Shown here: positions 16,238-24,840 of the stretch, one piece after another
How the letters are laid out: the number at the start of each line of letters is the position of its first letter
How positions within the stretch are numbered: the stretch's first letter is position 1
NCBI RefSeq assembly: GCF_000759675.1
Contig: NZ_BAWM01000006.1
Location: 148,449-212,448 of the forward strand
DNA length: 64,000 nucleotides
Direction of reading: 5' to 3'
From: Neobacillus niacini
Lineage (GTDB): Bacteria; Bacillota; Bacilli; Bacillales; Cytobacillaceae
Notes under the pieces: model-generated
What the model saw: only the letters and a program-made list of their open reading frames with translations
The model's database searches: none
Told to the model about the DNA's origin: nothing
Position numbers and translations under genes: made by a program

Positions 16238-17266
16238 ATGAGTCTAAGAGAAAAAACAATTGAAGAATTAGAAGAGATAGAAGAAGAACTGAATGAGCAG
16301 GAAGAGGAACATGGGTATTCTAATTATTCAATGAAAATTGAATTGTACAAGGAAATGTACCGAAAACTCTCCCAGCTTGTCCGGCAAAACAATGAGGATT
16401 ATCAAAGTTCGCTTGATTATGTAAAAAGGAAATTAATTTACTGTCTTATCCACTATGGAACGTATTTGAAAACGGAATACCAAAAGGATGATTATTTGGC
16501 AAGGAGCTGCCTAGAGGAATCGTTAAAATATGATAAAAGAAATCCGTTGGCGTCCTATCGACTAGGTTTCTTGTCTTATAAATTTAATGAATATACAAAA
16601 GCGATTCAGTATTTCCAAAATGCATTAGACAATGAACAATACCATAAACAGCATCTCTATCAATTAAATGAACAGCAGCAGTTGAATGCCCATCTTTATT
16701 TATCCAATTGTGCTTTGCATATTGCAAAAGAAACGTATGAAAAAATTAATCAATTACCTCTCGCTAAGACGCAAGAAATTCCGAAACAAGAGTTATCTCC
16801 ATTGTTTAGCAGTTTAATAGAAAATGAACAATATTTACTGCGTCATGCGTTTTACAAGGTCAATAAAGCGGGAACCACTACTTGTTCTAAAGCGGAGTGT
16901 GAGAAGTTAATTTCAAATCCACCGCGTGATACCTTTCTTCTTTATTTTAGTGATCGTACAATCATTGCTGTTTTTAACGGGGAGGAAGCTTTGCTAACCC
17001 AGGACCAAGGATATATGCTGAGTTATTTTCTTTTAAATAGTTCAGAAGCAGTGCCAGCCACAAGACATGATTTCTCAGTCGTGGATACCATCATTCCTAA
17101 CACGTATACCACAAATGTCAGCAGATTACGTCGGAAATTAACTGAACAAGGATTTCCACCAATGATTCAAACGAAAAGATATGATAATGAAACAGGCTAC
17201 TACTGTAATGGAACCTATCCATTTTATATCATGTATCGATCAGACGAAGAAATCGAATATCGTTAA
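16238..17266 (+). CDS. TPR protein with a C-terminal winged-helix-like domain
   Basis: About 342 residues. There is an acidic coiled N-terminus (EELEEIEEELNEQEEE), then TPR-like helices (ASYRLGFLSYKFNEYTKAIQ at ~110). The C-terminal part (VVDTIIPNTYTTNVSRLRRK, then GYYCNG) resembles an OmpR/PhoB-type DNA-binding wing. This suggests a transcription regulator with a protein-interaction sensor. No signal peptide. ATG 16238 and GTG 16229 are both possible starts. It is followed by a strong terminator. No partner is visible. Confidence 0.65.
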   Translation: MSLREKTIEELEEIEEELNEQEEEHGYSNYSMKIELYKEMYRKLSQLVRQNNEDYQSSLDYVKRKLIYCLIHYGTYLKTEYQKDDYLARSCLEESLKYDKRNPLASYRLGFLSYKFNEYTKAIQYFQNALDNEQYHKQHLYQLNEQQQLNAHLYLSNCALHIAKETYEKINQLPLAKTQEIPKQELSPLFSSLIENEQYLLRHAFYKVNKAGTTTCSKAECEKLISNPPRDTFLLYFSDRTIIAVFNGEEALLTQDQGYMLSYFLLNSSEAVPATRHDFSVVDTIIPNTYTTNVSRLRRKLTEQGFPPMIQTKRYDNETGYYCNGTYPFYIMYRSDEEIEYR

Positions 17267-17296
17267 AAGGCGGTGACAGGAGGTCATCGCCTTTTT
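17265..17296 (+). terminator. Terminator after the TPR/winged-helix gene
   Basis: AAAAGGCGGTGAC / GTCATCGCCTTTTT, a 13-bp stem with one mismatch, then T residues. Confidence 0.85.
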
Positions 17297-17369
17297 AGGT
17301 TATAGAAGTATGTAGCATAGACAGAGAATAATCTCGGGAATTTTATATCAGTCCATACATATGAGCTTG

Positions 17370-17465
17370 GAGTGCCCGAAAACGATTTGGAATCATGAAT
17401 AGGTCAATGCAGAGGAGATGGAGTGACCGAAAAGATATGAAATCACAGTTACGGTCAATTCAAAA
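17370..17465 (+). repeat. Two degenerate TGACCGAAA-type units
   Basis: Two ~48-base units (GGAGTGCCCGAAAACGATTT... and GGAGTGACCGAAAAGATATG...), each ending near GGTCAAT, lie in the gap 17299-17654. They are related to units at 27970 and 35276. The rest of the gap is AT-rich with no gene. Confidence 0.45.
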
Positions 17466-17654
17466 AAAGGCTTTTAATTCCCTTTTTCTCAGAAAAAGAA
17501 TCAGCGAGGGAATCAAAAATGGTCTTTGATTCCGGTTAGTCCAAAATAACTAACCAAAGAACACAAAAATTAATTTTGAATATTCATATGTGAATTGAAT
17601 ATTAGTTATAATAGGTATTTTATCTTGAAGACCTTCAAAAATGGAGGGGATCCT

Positions 17655-18122
17655 TTGAAAATTGAATACCAGCATACCTTTGGTTTGCCAAGAAAAATTG
17701 TCTGGAAGTACATCAAAGATGAAAAGGTTCTTGGAAATGCGATTCCGAGCTGCAGGTCATTTGTCCAAAGCTCAAGCGGATTATATCATGCTGAGATGGA
17801 GGTTACCATTGGACCACTTAAGGATGTTTTTGCACTCGAGGTCAAGCTGGTAAAAGAAAAAATGCCTTCTTATTATCATTTGATTCTGAAAGGAAAAGGT
17901 AATTTAGGGGAAATCAGTGGCAAAGCGGATTTATTCTTGAATGACCAACAAGGAAACACCAAGCTCAACATCCAGGCTGAGGCGAATGTCACTGGCGTCC
18001 TGTCAGGGGCTGCAGAGCGCGTCTTAAATGGAGGGGCAAACAAGGGAATAAAGAAATTTTTCATTAGTCTAGAAAGTGAAATAAAGAAAAACCTTTATCT
18101 TTTAAGAAAAGGTCGAAAGTGA
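17655..18122 (+). CDS. CoxG-like SRPBCC protein
   Basis: 155 residues with the START/SRPBCC fold of the CoxG (carbon monoxide dehydrogenase subunit G) family: VWKYIKDEKVLGNAIPSCRS, then KGKGNLGEISGKADLFL. Family members occur widely without CO dehydrogenase and probably bind a hydrophobic ligand. TTG at 17655 is the start, with GGAGGGG five bases upstream. An upstream ATG would lack a ribosome site. A terminator follows, converging on the TerB-like gene. Confidence 0.75.
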   Translation: MKIEYQHTFGLPRKIVWKYIKDEKVLGNAIPSCRSFVQSSSGLYHAEMEVTIGPLKDVFALEVKLVKEKMPSYYHLILKGKGNLGEISGKADLFLNDQQGNTKLNIQAEANVTGVLSGAAERVLNGGANKGIKKFFISLESEIKKNLYLLRKGRK

Positions 18123-18123
18123 G

Positions 18124-18154
18124 AAAGAGCAACGTCATTGAACGTTGCTCTTTT
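18124..18154. terminator. Terminator between CoxG-like and TerB-like genes
   Basis: AAAGAGCAACGT / ACGTTGCTCTTTT with a six-base loop; usable from both sides. Confidence 0.8.
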
Positions 18155-18163
18155 CATTCCTAT

Positions 18164-18547
18164 CTATTCATGCTCAGGATAATTGGCTAATTCTTTTATT
18201 CCTACTATCCAATCCTTGAAATTAGCGTATTTATTGGAGTCGAAACCAAAGTGCTCCCTAATTATACGGATCGACTTTTGTTCATTTTCGTGAACAATAC
18301 CGTCTGAATAGACCAAGCGAAGGATTTCTGTTAAGACAATATGTTTGGAGCGTTCTTCTTTAAATACCTTTAGGATATCTTCTAACGTTGCACCTTTGGA
18401 TGAATAATCCTCAAGATCCATTTCTTTTTGATATTTTACAATAACAGGATTTTCAAATACCGAATAATTTCCATCAATGGTTGCGATTAAGTAGGCTAAC
18501 TCAAGAAAGGCTTCTTTCTCCTCTTGTTGAAGCTCTGTCAAAAACAT
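18164..18547 (-). CDS. TerB-like protein
   Basis: 127 residues, all-helical. EEKEAFLELAYLIATIDGNY and YSDGIVHENEQKSIRIIREH match the repeated metal-binding-type loop (D-G-x-x-x-x-E) of the TerB/DnaJ-associated tellurite-resistance fold. ATG at 18547 follows AAAAGGAG. A longer frame to 18604 lacks a ribosome site. Function is unknown. Confidence 0.65.
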   Translation of the reverse strand: MFLTELQQEEKEAFLELAYLIATIDGNYSVFENPVIVKYQKEMDLEDYSSKGATLEDILKVFKEERSKHIVLTEILRLVYSDGIVHENEQKSIRIIREHFGFDSNKYANFKDWIVGIKELANYPEHE

Positions 18548-18696
18548 TATTTGTAGCTCCTTTTTCAATAAAAAATGTAAATATGTTATTAGACATCTTA
18601 CCAAGTTTAAATACCTTTTGTCTATTATTTGATTGGTTGAAAAAGGAAAATTCCTGTCTAAAAGCGAATAGGATATATATTGGGTATAAAAAGGTG

Positions 18697-18891
18697 GTGG
18701 GAAAGGTTGTGGTTTTATTTCTCTTTTTGTTTGTTACACCGCTGCTTGGTATGTTGTGGTTTATTAATCTTGTTTTTTTTATAAAAAACATAAAGGAAAC
18801 TAAAAGTACTCATAATCAGACCGTATTGGGTTCAGTACTAACCTTCTTTTTTATTTTCTCGTTTATGTATTTTTTGGGTAGTCTTCATTAA
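18697..18891 (+). CDS. Small two-helix membrane protein (start uncertain)
   Basis: About 64 residues from GTG 18697, with two hydrophobic helices (VVVLFLFLFVTPLLGMLWFI and VLGSVLTFFFIFSFMYFLG). The frame stays open upstream over the divergent TerB-like gene, but that part reads as antisense. AAGG precedes the GTG run. I do not recognise a family. Confidence 0.45.
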   Translation: MGKVVVLFLFLFVTPLLGMLWFINLVFFIKNIKETKSTHNQTVLGSVLTFFFIFSFMYFLGSLH

Positions 18892-18929
18892 TATTTAAGA
18901 TGTAAACATTAGGAATAGGGGGAATTAGG

Positions 18930-19343
18930 ATGGTCGAAAGATTAATTAGGATTGGTACAACTTATTTACCTGTTAGTGATGTAGATCTTTCTTCTGAATG
19001 GTATGTAAACAAATTAGGAGCAATTTTAAACTATAAAGATGAAGACAAAGCCATACTTAATTTTGCCAATCAAAGTGTCTTTTTAGTAAAGGCAAAGGAA
19101 TATCAAAGCGCCAATTTCTTTAATTCATACGGTGAAGAGTGCTTTTCAATCACATTTGAAGTGAATGGATTCAATGCTCTTGAAGCGGTTCATCGAGAAT
19201 TTAAGGAGAAGAAAATTAGAGTTGGAGAAATTGAAAACAGAGGACACAGCGGTAGAAACTTTGTATTCTATGATCTGGATGGTAATAAATTTGATGTTTG
19301 GAGTGAATTAAGTCCAATTTATAAAGATAAGTTTCTTTCTTAG
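18930..19343 (+). CDS. VOC-family protein
   Basis: 137 residues, a glyoxalase/bleomycin-resistance-like fold: TYLPVSDVDLSSEWYVNKLG at the N-terminus and FVFYDLDGNKFDVWSE at the C-terminus (last ligand region). Preceded by AGGGGG. One of three VOC proteins between 15.8 and 20.6 kb. Substrate is unknown. Confidence 0.8.
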   Translation: MVERLIRIGTTYLPVSDVDLSSEWYVNKLGAILNYKDEDKAILNFANQSVFLVKAKEYQSANFFNSYGEECFSITFEVNGFNALEAVHREFKEKKIRVGEIENRGHSGRNFVFYDLDGNKFDVWSELSPIYKDKFLS

Positions 19344-19360
19344 TATGGGGGAAAATGTAA

Positions 19361-19450
19361 ATGATCAAATTAGTAAATGAAGAGGATATTGTCATTGCAC
19401 ACCGATTGATTTTTTTGAAAAAGAAACTAGAGTGGAGTGCAAAACGATGA
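19361..19450 (+). CDS. Possible 29-residue upstream ORF (GNAT-like N-terminus)
   Basis: ATG after GGGGG at a 9-base spacing. It encodes MIKLVNEEDIVIAHRLIF and a basic tail, and the stop overlaps the next gene's ATG (ATGA). The start resembles the N-terminus of a GNAT enzyme, so it may be a gene remnant now coupling translation of the downstream gene. Confidence 0.4.
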   Translation: MIKLVNEEDIVIAHRLIFLKKKLEWSAKR

Positions 19451-20103
19451 TTCGAGAATCAACATTACATATATTAAATGGACAAAGCATGTATGATTTT
19501 TTTAAAAAGACGAATTTTCTCGAAAAAGAATTGATGATACCCTTTAACGAAGCAATGTGTTTTGGAGATACATCTATTGAGCTATTCACACAGGATTTCG
19601 TAGAAATACGCGCGAAGGTTCATCAAGTAACACCGGAACAATATATTGAAATTACTCTAAAACCATTACAGCCTCTCTTTCGTAAAAACTTTACCCGAAT
19701 AGCTTTATGGTTTGATGCTGATATGTTTTGTCAAATTAACATCCTCACTATTCTTGCATGGTTGGATAGAACCGGTCATAACAATACGATTGACCTTCAT
19801 TTAGTGGGTGATAAGTTTAAACCTGTTGAAAGTTTCACACTAGAGGTCAATGGATATGACCAATTTTATAAACAAGTGTTGATACATAAAACGATGCCAA
19901 AATCAATCAGTCCTGCTCCTTTAATGAAGGGTGTTGAACTATATTTAACTTATCTTAATAGTAATAGTAATCTAATGTTGTATATTCAAGAGCACAAATA
20001 TGTCCCCGAAAAAGAACTTGTGTCTTCACTTATCGAAAAATTCACTGAGTATGGGTTAGGCGATGTACAATATCTAGAATTAATTAGAGCTCAACGTAAA
20101 TGA
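19447..20103 (+). CDS. DUF1835-like protein
   Basis: 218 residues. HILNGQSM at the N-terminus and RIALWFDADMFCQINILTIL in the middle match the DUF1835 pattern (HI.NGDS..., LWF..D..DQ). The role is undefined; members are often near regulators. The start at ATG 19447 overlaps the preceding small frame. GTG at 19432 is an alternative. Confidence 0.55.
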   Translation: MIRESTLHILNGQSMYDFFKKTNFLEKELMIPFNEAMCFGDTSIELFTQDFVEIRAKVHQVTPEQYIEITLKPLQPLFRKNFTRIALWFDADMFCQINILTILAWLDRTGHNNTIDLHLVGDKFKPVESFTLEVNGYDQFYKQVLIHKTMPKSISPAPLMKGVELYLTYLNSNSNLMLYIQEHKYVPEKELVSSLIEKFTEYGLGDVQYLELIRAQRK

Positions 20104-20184
20104 TACTTAAATACGTTCCATTTAGGTTTCAATTAAAGATATACTTGAGACTTCGGATAAAGACATAATGCTTGAGGTGGTTTG

Positions 20185-20607
20185 GTGACAATACAAGGGT
20201 TAAATCATTTCTTATTCTCAGTATCGAATTTAGAGGAATCTATTGAATTTTACCAAAGTGTGTTTGGTGCAAAGTTGTTAGTTAAAGGTAGAACCACGGC
20301 CTATTTTGATTTAAATGGTATGTGGCTTGCTCTTAATGTAGAAAAAGATATTCCTCGTAATGAAATAAACCAATCCTATACGCATATCGCTTTTTCAATA
20401 GAAGAAGTAGATTTTGATCCAATGCACGAAAGGCTAGTGGAATTAGGTGTAAACATACTACCTAGTCGCCCTAGAGATATAAAAGATAAAAAGTCTATTT
20501 ACTTTACGGACCCTGACGGTCACAAATTTGAATTCCATACAGGTACATTACAAGACAGATTAAATTATTATAAACAGGAGAAAAAACACATGGTGTTTTA
20601 TGATTAA
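20185..20607 (+). CDS. fosB: Fosfomycin thiol transferase FosB
   Basis: Metal-dependent bacillithiol transferase that opens the fosfomycin epoxide. About 140 residues with metal ligands His8 (GLNHFLF), His67 (SYTHIAF) and Glu116 (HKFEFHTG), plus the hallmark [15 protein letters not shown] and [10 protein letters not shown]. The C-terminus ([17 protein letters not shown]) is typical. The GTG start has GAGG seven bases upstream. It is probably chromosomal intrinsic resistance, since no mobile element adjoins it. Confidence 0.93.
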   Translation: MTIQGLNHFLFSVSNLEESIEFYQSVFGAKLLVKGRTTAYFDLNGMWLALNVEKDIPRNEINQSYTHIAFSIEEVDFDPMHERLVELGVNILPSRPRDIKDKKSIYFTDPDGHKFEFHTGTLQDRLNYYKQEKKHMVFYD

Positions 20608-20696
20608 GGTTGGTAGAGGGAGCTATCAATCTTTAAACCTAGGTGTTTCGTGATTTTGAATAAAGTAGGAAGGTTTTAGAAAATGGAGCGAATAAA

Positions 20697-21443
20697 ATGA
20701 AGCGAATGGCAATTATTACGGATATTCACGGGAATGCACCAGCATTAAAAGCCGTACTCACAGAACTTGATAAGAGAAGAGATGTTGACCATATTTATTG
20801 TTTAGGAGATATGATTGGAATAGGTCCTGACTCAAACGAAGTTTTACAAATTCTTTTTTCTAGAAATGATACGTCTATAATTACAGGTAACCATGATGAG
20901 GCCGTATTAGCTTTAGCAAAAGGGCAAGAGTACCCACAAAGTCATTCTCTTGTAAGAGAACACCATCAATGGATTTTAGATAGAATGGATCAATCATTTA
21001 TCCCGAAGTTAGATCAATTACCTCGAACCATTATCCATGAGATTGAAGGTCATTCCATCCTATTTAATCATTACAAACTTGAAAAGAGTAAATGGAATGA
21101 GCATATTAGCAAGGATCCATTTAGTTCGATTGTAGAGCCAAGTGTCGAAAATTTAGAAACCTTATTTAAAGATAATCGGGAAGATTTGATCTGTTTCGGA
21201 CATCATCATCCAACACAGTATTTTAAAGGAAAAAAAGCAATATACCTAAATCCAGGTTCACTTGGATGTAATGATAAACCAGCTGCTCGCTATGCGATTA
21301 TTACGCTTTCTACTAACCAGTTAGAAATTAATCTTGAAGAAGCATTGTATAATAACTCTGAGTTCCTAGAATCGTATCATAGGTTAGATGTACCTGGACG
21401 TGAATTCATACTTAAAGTATTTCACGGGAACCAAATTCAATGA
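20697..21443 (+). CDS. Calcineurin-like metallophosphoesterase
   Basis: 248 residues with the full metal-site series: DIHGN (residue ~9), GDMIGIG, GNHDE, FNHY and GHHHPTQY, then NPGSLG. YfcE/ApaH-like family acting on a phosphodiester or phosphomonoester; the substrate is not readable. The start is the ATG at 20697 with GGAGCG upstream. Confidence 0.88.
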   Translation: MKRMAIITDIHGNAPALKAVLTELDKRRDVDHIYCLGDMIGIGPDSNEVLQILFSRNDTSIITGNHDEAVLALAKGQEYPQSHSLVREHHQWILDRMDQSFIPKLDQLPRTIIHEIEGHSILFNHYKLEKSKWNEHISKDPFSSIVEPSVENLETLFKDNREDLICFGHHHPTQYFKGKKAIYLNPGSLGCNDKPAARYAIITLSTNQLEINLEEALYNNSEFLESYHRLDVPGREFILKVFHGNQIQ

Positions 21444-21531
21444 ATACAACTTTTTGTAAAAAAAGGTGAACGTTGCTTGCAAGTAGAATATTAGATTGAT
21501 GTAAAGTCACAATAAACAGAGGTGTTAATGA

Positions 21532-22359
21532 ATGTTAACGAAAGAAAAAATAAATGAGATAAAAACACTTCTGGAGATTTGCGAGAAAGAGGGCAATCTT
21601 CAGTTGAAGCTAAATTTTGATATGCTTGAAAGCAGGTCTGAAAATCGGAAGGAAGACTTTTTCCATTATGTAGACGGCAAACTTGTTGGGTTTCTTGGAA
21701 GCTATTATTTTGGTAATAAGGTAGAATTTTGCGGGATGGTGCACCCGGATTACCGTAGAAGAGGAATATTTTCAAAGCTGTTAGAAGGTGGACTTGAGGA
21801 GGCAAAGAAACGCGAAGCTAGGACCATTTTGTTAAATGCACCAACAGAATCTCAATCAGCAAAGGAGTTTTTAAAGGACATCCCTTGTACTTTGTCAATG
21901 GTAGAATATCAAATGAAATGGCAGAAAACAGAATTAGCTGAAGATGATTCAGTTACGGTAAGACCTTCTTTTTCTGATGAAGATTTAGAAGCGGAAATAC
22001 AACTCGATGTCCAGTGCTTTGGGTTAAATGAAAAAGAAGCACGCCAGTATAAGCAAGAAACCAAAGACCTTAATACGGACCTAAGGTTAATTATTGAAGC
22101 AGAAGGAAAAACTGCTGGAAAAATGCGTCTCTCCGAAATGAATGGAGAATCATGGATTTATGGATTTTCCGTATTTCCCGAGCTCCAGGGAAAAGGGATA
22201 GGTAGAAAAGCACTATCGAATGTAGTAAAAATGCAAGACGAAAAAGGATTTTCTATTTTTCTAGAGGTAGAGTCTAAAAATGCGCATGCCCTGAGGCTCT
22301 ATGAATCATGTGGATTTAGAAGCTATCATTCCCAGGAATACTATAAAGTAACACAATAA
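21532..22359 (+). CDS. Tandem GNAT acetyltransferase
   Basis: 275 residues with two GNAT-like halves. The first has the acetyl-CoA loop region VHPDYRRRGIFSKLLEGGLE. The second has VFPELQGKGIGRKALSNVVK and ends LRLYESCGFRSYHSQEYYKV. The start follows AGAGGTG. Acceptor is unknown. A GC-rich hairpin without a T tract follows at 22361-22390. Confidence 0.85.
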   Translation: MLTKEKINEIKTLLEICEKEGNLQLKLNFDMLESRSENRKEDFFHYVDGKLVGFLGSYYFGNKVEFCGMVHPDYRRRGIFSKLLEGGLEEAKKREARTILLNAPTESQSAKEFLKDIPCTLSMVEYQMKWQKTELAEDDSVTVRPSFSDEDLEAEIQLDVQCFGLNEKEARQYKQETKDLNTDLRLIIEAEGKTAGKMRLSEMNGESWIYGFSVFPELQGKGIGRKALSNVVKMQDEKGFSIFLEVESKNAHALRLYESCGFRSYHSQEYYKVTQ

Positions 22360-22429
22360 ATTAGAGGGGGTTACTCTAATCCCCTTCTAATGTCTCGAAC
22401 CCTTTCCTATTCTTTCCATTAAAAAACAG

Positions 22430-22458
22430 AAGACAATTGTAACCGTTTACATTATAAT
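22430..22458 (+). promoter_or_regulatory. Sigma-A promoter of the small CxxC protein
   Basis: AAGACA, a 17-base spacer, then a consensus TATAAT. Confidence 0.7.
22438..22451 (+). promoter_or_regulatory. CcpA catabolite-responsive element (cre)
   Basis: TGTAACCGTTTACA fits TGWAANCGNTNWCA at every position. It sits in the spacer between -35 and -10, a position where CcpA binding would repress. Confidence 0.65.
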
Positions 22459-22490
22459 AATAGTAAGAACTAGGAGAGGGGAAACAAACC

Positions 22491-22622
22491 ATGGAACTTT
22501 TATTAGAACAATGTGAACATAACAAATCGGAAGAACCTTGTGAAGAGTGTGCCCCAAATAAAGATAGTGATGAGAATATGGACTTATATGAGTATGACTA
22601 TTATAAAAGGATTTGGTTTTAG
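22491..22622 (+). CDS. 43-residue acidic Cys-rich peptide
   Basis: Starts at ATG 22491 with GGAGAGGGG nine bases upstream and runs to TAG. Cys pattern QCEHN and PCEECAP (a CxxC), with an acidic middle and aromatic end (YEYDYYKRIWF). Possible metal binding. No family is recognised. A strong promoter with a cre site upstream and a terminator downstream make it a complete small gene. Confidence 0.65.
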   Translation: MELLLEQCEHNKSEEPCEECAPNKDSDENMDLYEYDYYKRIWF

Positions 22623-22677
22623 GAAAGAACGTAATCTAGTTAATAAAGTAAATTAAAATAGTATAAGAGAAAAGTAA

Positions 22678-22702
22678 GAGCTGTCTTATGACGGCTTTTC
22701 TT
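22678..22702 (+). terminator. Terminator of the small CxxC gene
   Basis: GAGCTGTC / GACGGCTT stem followed by TTCTTTTTG. Confidence 0.7.
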
Positions 22703-22798
22703 TTTGTCCTAAAAGGAGTCTTTTTATTAATCGGTAGTTATTTTGTGGTAAAATTTTGAAAAGAGGACGAGTAATTTACACTTTATAGAGGTGAGTGA

Positions 22799-23191
22799 AT
22801 GAACGAATTTGTATTTACAAAGTTGCTTGGCGTGATTGTGGGTACCTTGACAATCTTCGTAGCCATAGGATTTGGTATATTATCTTTTATAGGAATAGGT
22901 TTATCCAATGCGCTAAATTCCGGAACGGATTATTCCTCAAGCAGCCATTATATACTGCTTATTTTTATTAGTCTTCTCCTTTGTGGTTTCATCACCAGTA
23001 TTGGAGCCTTCAAACTTAAGAAAACAGGTTGGAGAATTTTTTATATGTACTTTTGTTTCATTCTTGGTCTTGGCTTTATAGCCACCTTCTTAATCTCTTT
23101 TGGTTCAATAGGATCTAAGAATGAAATTTTACTATTATCTGTAGGAATGGTTTACCTGTTGTTAGGTTATTTAGTAAAAAAGAAAAAATGA
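22799..23191 (+). CDS. Four-helix membrane protein of unknown function
   Basis: 130 residues with four hydrophobic segments and a C-terminal VKKKK anchor. A glycine-rich first helix and GAFKLKK between helices 2 and 3 are reminiscent of small DUF4064-like proteins, but this is a guess. The ATG at 22799 follows AGAGGTGAGTGA. A 7-codon frame with its own ribosome site follows at about 23203 and is not annotated. Confidence 0.65.
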   Translation: MNEFVFTKLLGVIVGTLTIFVAIGFGILSFIGIGLSNALNSGTDYSSSSHYILLIFISLLLCGFITSIGAFKLKKTGWRIFYMYFCFILGLGFIATFLISFGSIGSKNEILLLSVGMVYLLLGYLVKKKK

Positions 23192-23337
23192 GGAGGGTGT
23201 CTAATGTTTAAACATGATTTCTTTTAATAGAATAAAAGAATATTAGCAGAACGATACGAAATCATTACTAATAAGAAATTGTTTAACTTATAATAATAAC
23301 AAGGATAATTTTTAAAAAAGGAGAGGTAGAGAGATAA

Positions 23338-23877
23338 ATGAATGAACATACAAAAAATGAAATAAAAAGTTGGACAAAATCTATCTGTATTGCTTTAGGC
23401 GTGGCATTTGTCGTTCGAACATTTTTATTTGCTCCTTACATCGTTGAGGGTGCTTCAATGGAGCCCACATTACATAATCAAGAAAAAATCTTCGTTAATA
23501 AATTAAATGTAGCGGACAATTTTAAACGAGGAGAAATTGTCATTATTAAAGGAAAAGAAGTAAACTATGTCAAAAGAATTATTGGGTTGCCTGGAGATAC
23601 GATTGAAATGAAGAAGGATCAATTGTATATAAATGGTGTTCTATTTGAAGAATCCTATCTTTCTCAGAATCGTAAAGAAGCGGAACAAATGGGAAGCTTA
23701 CTAACTGGTGACTTTGGACCGGAAATTGTCCCTGAAAACAATTATTTTGTTATGGGTGATAATCGATTACACAGTATGGATAGTCGCAATGGGTTAGGAT
23801 ATATTCAAGAAGAAACCATTGTAGGCAAACCTGAATTTGTTTTTTTACCTTTTACGCAAATAAGGAATGTTAAATAG
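23338..23877 (+). CDS. lepB: Type I signal peptidase
   Basis: Membrane-anchored serine protease that cleaves Sec signal peptides outside the membrane. 179 residues, one N-terminal helix (~14-33), Ser40 in VEGASMEPTL and Lys79 in NYVKRIIGLPGD forming the Ser/Lys dyad, then MGDNRLHSMDSRNGLG. The length and single anchor match the SipS/SipT group. ATG at 23338 has GGAGAGG upstream. Confidence 0.95.
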   Translation: MNEHTKNEIKSWTKSICIALGVAFVVRTFLFAPYIVEGASMEPTLHNQEKIFVNKLNVADNFKRGEIVIIKGKEVNYVKRIIGLPGDTIEMKKDQLYINGVLFEESYLSQNRKEAEQMGSLLTGDFGPEIVPENNYFVMGDNRLHSMDSRNGLGYIQEETIVGKPEFVFLPFTQIRNVK

Positions 23878-24065
23878 AGGTTGTTAAAGCAACCTCTTTT
23901 TCTTTGATTTAATGTGGATTGGGAAGTGGTGTATTTTAGATTTTGAATCCGCTCTGCCAGTTTGTGCGCATGGAGCTTAACCTCCTGTTGCATAGATTGA
24001 AACCTTCTTTTTAACTCATCATCGTCTACCTTTTGGATATAGTGCTCAAAAGAACGAATCCCCAT
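23805..24065 (-). pseudogene. Truncated ferritin-like (DUF2383-type) coding remnant
   Basis: From ATG 24065 (AGAGG upstream) the minus strand encodes MGIRSFEHYIQKVDDDELKR, then HAHKLAERIQNL. This resembles the first helices of DUF2383/PA2169-type four-helix proteins, where GGKP normally follows. Here the frame departs into unrelated residues and runs antisense through the signal-peptidase 3' end. Likely a 3'-truncated gene. Confidence 0.4.
23876..23902 (+). terminator. Terminator of the signal peptidase gene
   Basis: AGAGGTTG / CAACCTCT then TTTTTCTTT. Confidence 0.85.
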
Positions 24066-24217
24066 ATATGTACCTCTTTATAATGTATTTAATTCCTCTA
24101 TTATGGTCGCATTGGACATAGTACCACTTTCTTTCATTCCATTTTGATACCTCCGTAGGTTGTTTTATTCGAGATTTACTTTCAGCTGATTCAAAATAAA
24201 AAAAATAGTTTTTTTAC

Positions 24218-24245
24218 GGAACCAATAATTGGATAGCTTCGTCTA
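24218..24245 (+). promoter_or_regulatory. ECF-type promoter of the sigma/anti-sigma operon
   Basis: GGAACC, a 16-base spacer, then CGTCTA, 25 bases before the sigma gene. The GAAC/CGTC pair is the usual ECF self-promoter layout. Confidence 0.7.
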
Positions 24246-24270
24246 ATGTTTGGAAAGAGAGGGGTTATGA

Positions 24271-24840
24271 ATGCTTGTGAAAAAGATAGAAACAACTTCA
24301 TCACCTATTGAAATCAATCAGATAACACAAGAAGAACAACTTAGTTGGCTGATGGATCAGTATGGGGATATGGTGGTAAGGCTTGCTTTTACTTACGTTA
24401 AACAAAAACAATTGGCAGAAGATATTTCGCAGGAAGTGTTTATAAGCTGTTTCAAAAATTTAGAAACATTTCAAAATAAATCCTCCTATAAAACATGGCT
24501 ATATCGGATCACAGTTAATAAGTGCAAGGATTATTTTAGAAGCTGGTCCTATAGAAACATCAGTTACCAGGATTTGTTTCGATCGATTTTTCCAAGCAGC
24601 GGTCTATCTGTCGAGGCGAAGATTCTTGAGGGAGAAGAAAAAGAAATCATTTTTGAACATGTCTTAGCACTGCCTATAAAGTTAAGAGAGGTTATTATCC
24701 TTCATTATTATGAAGAATTATCGGTTAATGAAATATCTGAACTACTAGGTCTTAAATCAAATACCGTAAAAACAAGGCTTCATAGGGCCAAGAAATTATT
24801 ACAAAGTTCTTTGAAGGAGAGGCATAGTTATGGAGGATAA
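24271..24840 (+). CDS. ECF RNA polymerase sigma factor
   Basis: 189 residues. Region 2 (LAFTYVKQKQLAEDISQEVF, then YKTWLYRITVNKCKDYFRSW) and region 4 (ELSVNEISELLGLKSNTVKT, then RLHRAKKLL) are both complete. Close in style to Bacillus SigV/SigX/SigW-like factors, but not assigned. An ECF promoter just upstream suggests autoregulation. It overlaps the next gene by 11 bases. Confidence 0.92.
   Translation: MLVKKIETTSSPIEINQITQEEQLSWLMDQYGDMVVRLAFTYVKQKQLAEDISQEVFISCFKNLETFQNKSSYKTWLYRITVNKCKDYFRSWSYRNISYQDLFRSIFPSSGLSVEAKILEGEEKEIIFEHVLALPIKLREVIILHYYEELSVNEISELLGLKSNTVKTRLHRAKKLLQSSLKERHSYGG

Noticed and set aside
18481..18696. N-terminal extension of the small membrane protein
   Set aside because: It runs antisense across the start of the TerB-like gene and has no ribosome site; only the part from ~18697 looks like a real membrane protein.
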